From contig VJWN01000019.1 of assembly GCA_007644065.1 (NCBI GenBank), positions 744,001 to 808,000 on the forward strand: DNA of 64,000 nt, given 5' to 3'. The notes under the pieces are model-generated. The model saw only the letters and a program-made list of their open reading frames with translations. It had not been told where the DNA came from and made no database searches. The stretch comes from Margaritispora aquatica. Lineage: Eukaryota; Ascomycota; Leotiomycetes; Helotiales; Discinellaceae. The translations under genes were made by a program, and so were the position numbers. Shown here piece after piece: positions 59,652-64,000 of the stretch (positions are counted from its first letter, which is position 1; every line of letters begins with the position of its first letter).

Positions 59652-60324
59652 CGCAGGATATATGCTTGTCCATGTAGACAGGAGAAGTCGTAGTAGCTAA
59701 CCTGTGGTTGGTGTTGGTGGCAACTATGAGTAATGGGGAGCAAGAGCACCTAGGATCGGATGAAATTTCAAGAACGTCGGAACGCATGTATTTGAGAATG
59801 GGTAAAGAATGACAGCGAAATGCTTGGGGAAATGTAGAGCGTTGTGGCGATATTTTTGGTACATAAACATAGGATGAAGAAGAAATTACCAGGTACCTAC
59901 CTATCAGCGAAAATGCCCATCTATGTGGGTGTGAATACATTTTCACATTGCTTTCATGTCATGCTGTACAGGCAGGCCGAGAGGGAGCTGACATACTTTG
60001 TCCCCCGAACCTCGAATATATGACAAACCTGTCAAATCCGTACAATAGAAATATAGAAAGGGTGTGGAAAAGGATTTCCCGCTTGCATTCATTTCTCTTC
60101 ACTGTACCATGAATAGATTAGAATTTATCTAAGTGAATATCGAAGTAAATAGACACACTAGATAGACCACACGCAATCGGATTATGACGATGAGAGGCAT
60201 GTGCGCAGGCCAAAATCAGAGTGGTTGAAGAATAAATATGCTGGGTGTGCATATAAATGAATGTCTCTTGAGTGTTGATGCCTTAAAAACTTTTATCGCT
60301 TGTAAAATGGTCCTGCCGGTAGTT
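59652..60324. other. Intergenic between JJJ1 and H2A
   Basis: Upstream regions of two divergent genes. No further gene. AT-rich from 60000 to 60300. Confidence 0.5.
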
Positions 60325-60330
60325 GATTGG
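60325..60330 (-). promoter_or_regulatory. CCAAT box of the H2A promoter
   Basis: GATTGG begins 240 nt before the H2A ATG, the same offset as in H2B. A further shared string, GGTTGTGG, occurs at 60375-60382 here and at 51233-51240 in the H2B promoter. Confidence 0.5.
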
Positions 60331-60564
60331 CTGCGCGTTAAGCTGGCGTCGCGTTCCTAATTGAGCTTAGCCGTGGTTGTGGTAGAAACTACGTTCGCGA
60401 TCACAACCCCAAATACAAAACTACATAAACCGCCGCCGCCCTTCAACTTTCTCTCTTACCATCCAACTTCTATTCAACTCCACGCATCCATCAACCATCA
60501 ATCTTTAATACTTCCCAACTCAACCAACACCCTCTAACCAACCCAAACAACCAAATCTCTCAAA

Positions 60565-61787
<1,223 letters not shown>

Positions 61788-62333
61788 TTACATTTGTCGA
61801 TGTGGGGGGGCTAAATGTGACAATCAGTGTCGCGCCAATAAACAAAATAAGTAGCAGAACTCACGATCGAGAATTGGTGCTGGCAAGTTGCGCTCAAATT
61901 TAGATCCTGTAGCATATCAGTCTCCGAGAGTCTAGTCACAAATCTTCTTAAGCCAGGAAGCTCGAAGCCAACTCACCTCCAGGTGCGGTAGGTGCGTGAT
62001 ATGGATCAGGATGCTTCCATTTCTCCAATAGATCCTCAGCTTCTTGAAACAAGGCCTATTGAGCGGCAAGTCAGCTTGCTTTCTCAATCATTCCATATCT
62101 GCAAGACGTACCCTTTGCTGTCTTGGGTCCTTGATGTCCTTGTTCGCCTCAAATAGCCCTCTAATGTACATAGCTTGGCCCCTCCATAGGTATCGATGAA
62201 CTGCCCAGTCGAGCGAGAGCTTCAGGGAGCGTCGATAAAGCGACCTGGAGAGCAGCTTTCATTAGCTTACAATCCTCAATGGCATTGTTTGCAATTGGAG
62301 GCATACTCACGAAACAGCTTGCTTCGTAGACAT
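61788..62333 (-). CDS. NADH:ubiquinone oxidoreductase subunit NDUFB9/B22 (LYR protein)
   Basis: Accessory LYR-motif subunit of mitochondrial complex I. Five small exons on the minus strand: 62333-62311, 62244-62112, 62055-61977, 61906-61865, 61810-61788; 99 aa. Spliced features: the LYR motif right after the first junction (SSLYRRSLKLSLDWAVHR), then YLWRGQAMYIRGLFEANKDI, KDPRQQRALFQEAEDLLEKW and KHPDPYHAPTAPGGSKFERN, ending LPAPILDPPPHRQM. The block RxxxLFEANKDxxDPRQQR...KHPDPYxxPTAPGGSKxERN is diagnostic of the B22 family. All four introns have GT-AG ends and keep frame (66, 56, 70 and 54 nt). The first and last exons are only 23 nt. The absence of complex I from budding yeast supports a filamentous fungus. 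Divergent from KGD2. Confidence 0.92.
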
Positions 62334-62681
62334 CTTGCTCTGCCTCAATGCGCACCACGACTGTGCTGTAGCCTGAATGTAGCTCTATTCAATTTTCTCC
62401 AGGAGCCTTTCAGAATTTTGTTCTTGTAAAGAGACGAGCGCCCTAGTTCTCGGTGTAGCTAGAGGTCGTTGTTGCTGTGAGGTTCAATTGACGATCGTGA
62501 GATGTCGGAGCAAGTACCGCTAGCGCCAATCGGTTCGTGTGAGGCTGGGAGTTGGCCCGAGGGATGTCGCAGCTCCAAGAAATACTTGTTGTTTCCGTCC
62601 GTCTTCACGACTTCTTTTTCTCTCCTTGAGCATCAGCATTTCTCATTACGTTGTTCTTTGTCAATCTACCCACCCTTCATT
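62334..62681. promoter_or_regulatory. Bidirectional promoter NDUFB9-type / KGD2
   Basis: 348 bp between the start codons of two mitochondrial energy genes transcribed away from each other. An ATG at 62502 is in frame with KGD2 without a stop in between but would bury the mitochondrial presequence, so it is taken as noncoding. Confidence 0.55.
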
Positions 62682-64000
62682 ATGCTTTCACGCCGAGTAC
62701 TCGTTGCATCGCGATTTCTGCGAAGTGCAAGAACACCACAGCTGCGACAACCATTCCCTCTCGTCGCCCAGCAGTTCCGTACCTATGCAGAGAAAATCGT
62801 GCAAGTGCCTCAAATGGCTGAGTCCATTTCGGAGGGCACGCTGAAGCAATGGTCAAAACAGATTGGCGATTATGTTGAGCAGGATGAAGAGATTGCAACA
62901 ATTGAGACAGACAAGGTATGTCCTTACCAAGAACCTATCTAATATTTCACAAAGCCAGCACTAAACCAATTATCTAGATTGATGTTGCGGTAAATGCGCC
63001 CGAAGCAGGTATTATCAAGGAGTTCCTCGCCAACGAAGAGGATACAGTGACAGTTGGACAAGACTTGGTCCGCATGGAGCTCGGAGGCGCCCCAAGTGGT
63101 GACGAGAAGGCAAGCTCAGAGCCAAAGGAACCAGCTTCTACGGAACAGCCTACATCCTCAGACCCTGAGCCAGCAAAGAAAGAGGAATCAAAACCTGAAC
63201 CAAGTCCTCCGGCGCAAGAGAAAAAGCCTGAAACCAAGAAGGAATCACCACCTCCTAAACAAGAGACCAAGAGTGATTCTAAGCCTGCCAGCTCTGGACC
63301 GACTCTTGGAAGCAGAGAAGAACGACGTGTAGGTGCACTTTACTCAGTACTTAGCTTTTTGTTGTTAACTGTTCTCTCAGGTCAAGATGAATCGCATGCG
63401 ACTGCGAATTGCTGAGCGTCTGAAGCAATCACAAAACACCGCTGCTTCTTTAACTACTTTCAATGAGGTTGATATGTCATCTCTGATGGAATTCCGTAAG
63501 TTATACAAGGATGATGTCTTGAAGAAGACTGGCGTCAAGCTTGGATTTATGAGCGCCTTTTCACGTGCGTCTGTATTGGCAATGCGTGATATCCCTGCGG
63601 TCAACGCTGCTATCGAGGGGCCAAATGGTGGAGACACCATTGTGTACCGGGACTACGTCGATATTAGTGTGGCAGTTGCTACTGAAAAGGGTCTCGTGAC
63701 ACCTGTGGTTCGCAATACCGAGACGATGGATCTGGTTACCATTGAGAAGTCGATTGCAGAACTTGGCAAGAAGGTTGGAGATCCAAAATCCTTGTCTGCT
63801 CCAATACTTACTATCTATTTAGGCTCGTGACGGCAAGCTTACTATCGAGGATATGGCTGGTGGAACCTTCACAATTAGCAACGGAGGTGTCTTCGGTTCT
63901 CTGATGGGCACGCCGATCATCAACCTTCCTCAAGCCGCTGTCCTCGGTCTCCACGCCATCAAGGACAAACCAGTCGTTGTCAATGGTCAAATTGTCATTA
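62682..64000 (+). CDS. KGD2: Dihydrolipoamide succinyltransferase, E2 of 2-oxoglutarate dehydrogenase (3' end outside window)
   Basis: Mitochondrial TCA-cycle enzyme transferring the succinyl group from lipoyl-lysine to CoA. Exons so far: 62682-62915, 62978-63328, 63381-63773, 63823->64000. The basic presequence [20 protein letters not shown] fixes the start. The lipoyl domain starts at about residue 36 ([20 protein letters not shown]) and carries the lipoylated Lys in TIETDKIDVAV (residue 78, at the first exon junction). A Pro/Lys/Glu/Ser-rich linker (about 120-195) follows with no E3-binding domain, as expected for KGD2 and unlike the pyruvate dehydrogenase E2. The catalytic domain contains [60 protein letters not shown] and [20 protein letters not shown]. 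The last intron has a GTTGGA donor. The catalytic His motif lies beyond the window. Confidence 0.96.

Noticed and set aside
62502..62681. 60-residue N-terminal extension of KGD2 from an in-frame ATG
   Set aside because: It would place the basic mitochondrial presequence internally and would occupy nearly the whole promoter between two divergent genes.

Overview
The window is nuclear DNA of a filamentous ascomycete (Pezizomycotina). Genes carry many short (42-80 nt) introns with GTRNGT-type donors and CTAAC/CTRAY branch sites. Proteins are fungal in type: POM152, VAC14, ATG4, SQS1, sphingolipid delta-8 desaturase, a PTH11/rhodopsin-type receptor and a membrane-anchored kelch protein. A Leotiomycetes/Helotiales origin is my guess from overall protein character; the sequence alone does not prove it. 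Exon borders below were derived by hand from splice signals and reading-frame continuity.

Layout. 1-1857: C-terminal part of nucleoporin POM152 (+). 2748-3881: fungus-specific F-box-like/DUF7730-type protein (+). 5387-7158: CYP52-like P450 (-). 9024-10227: Whi5/Nrm1-type G1/S repressor (-). 12624-15288: YIL108W-type zinc metallopeptidase with a jacalin-like tail (+). 15921-16892: phosphatidylserine synthase (+). 17.8-22.3 kb: an accessory-looking stretch bounded by AT-rich, RIP-like DNA, holding a kelch/TM receptor-like gene with two GC-AG introns (+) and a decayed CFEM gene (-). 23831-24570: GAR1 (-), divergent from threonyl-tRNA synthetase 24833-27265 (+). 28944-31916: SLM1-type TORC2 effector (+). 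33499-34878: PTH11-like 7-TM receptor (+). 36224-37956: sphingolipid delta-8 desaturase (+). 39610-39927: small orphan protein (+). 41458-44607: VAC14 (+), convergent with HAUS1-type augmin subunit 44653-45681 (-), which is divergent from P58IPK/DNAJC3 46033-47633 (+). 48093-49040: eIF3k (-). 51469-52156: histone H2B (+). 52875-55480: SQS1 (-), divergent from ATG4 56224-57684 (+), convergent with JJJ1 57939-59651 (-). 60565-61222: histone H2A (+). 61788-62333: complex I LYR subunit NDUFB9/B22 (-), divergent from KGD2 62682->64000 (+, cut by the window end).

Most of the window is conserved housekeeping: nuclear pore, lipid synthesis, translation and ribosome biogenesis (THS1, eIF3k, GAR1, JJJ1, SQS1), ER proteostasis, PI(3,5)P2 control, autophagy, chromatin and mitochondrial energy metabolism. 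Several genes are divergent with short shared promoters: GAR1/THS1, HAUS1/P58IPK and NDUFB9/KGD2. I found no CRISPR array, no intact transposon, no rRNA or convincing tRNA, and no secondary-metabolite cluster. The most interesting items are the pair of GC-AG introns in one gene, the CFEM pseudogene inside an AT-rich-bounded island, and the unlinked, tandem arrangement of H2B and H2A with CCAAT boxes at the same distance from each start codon.
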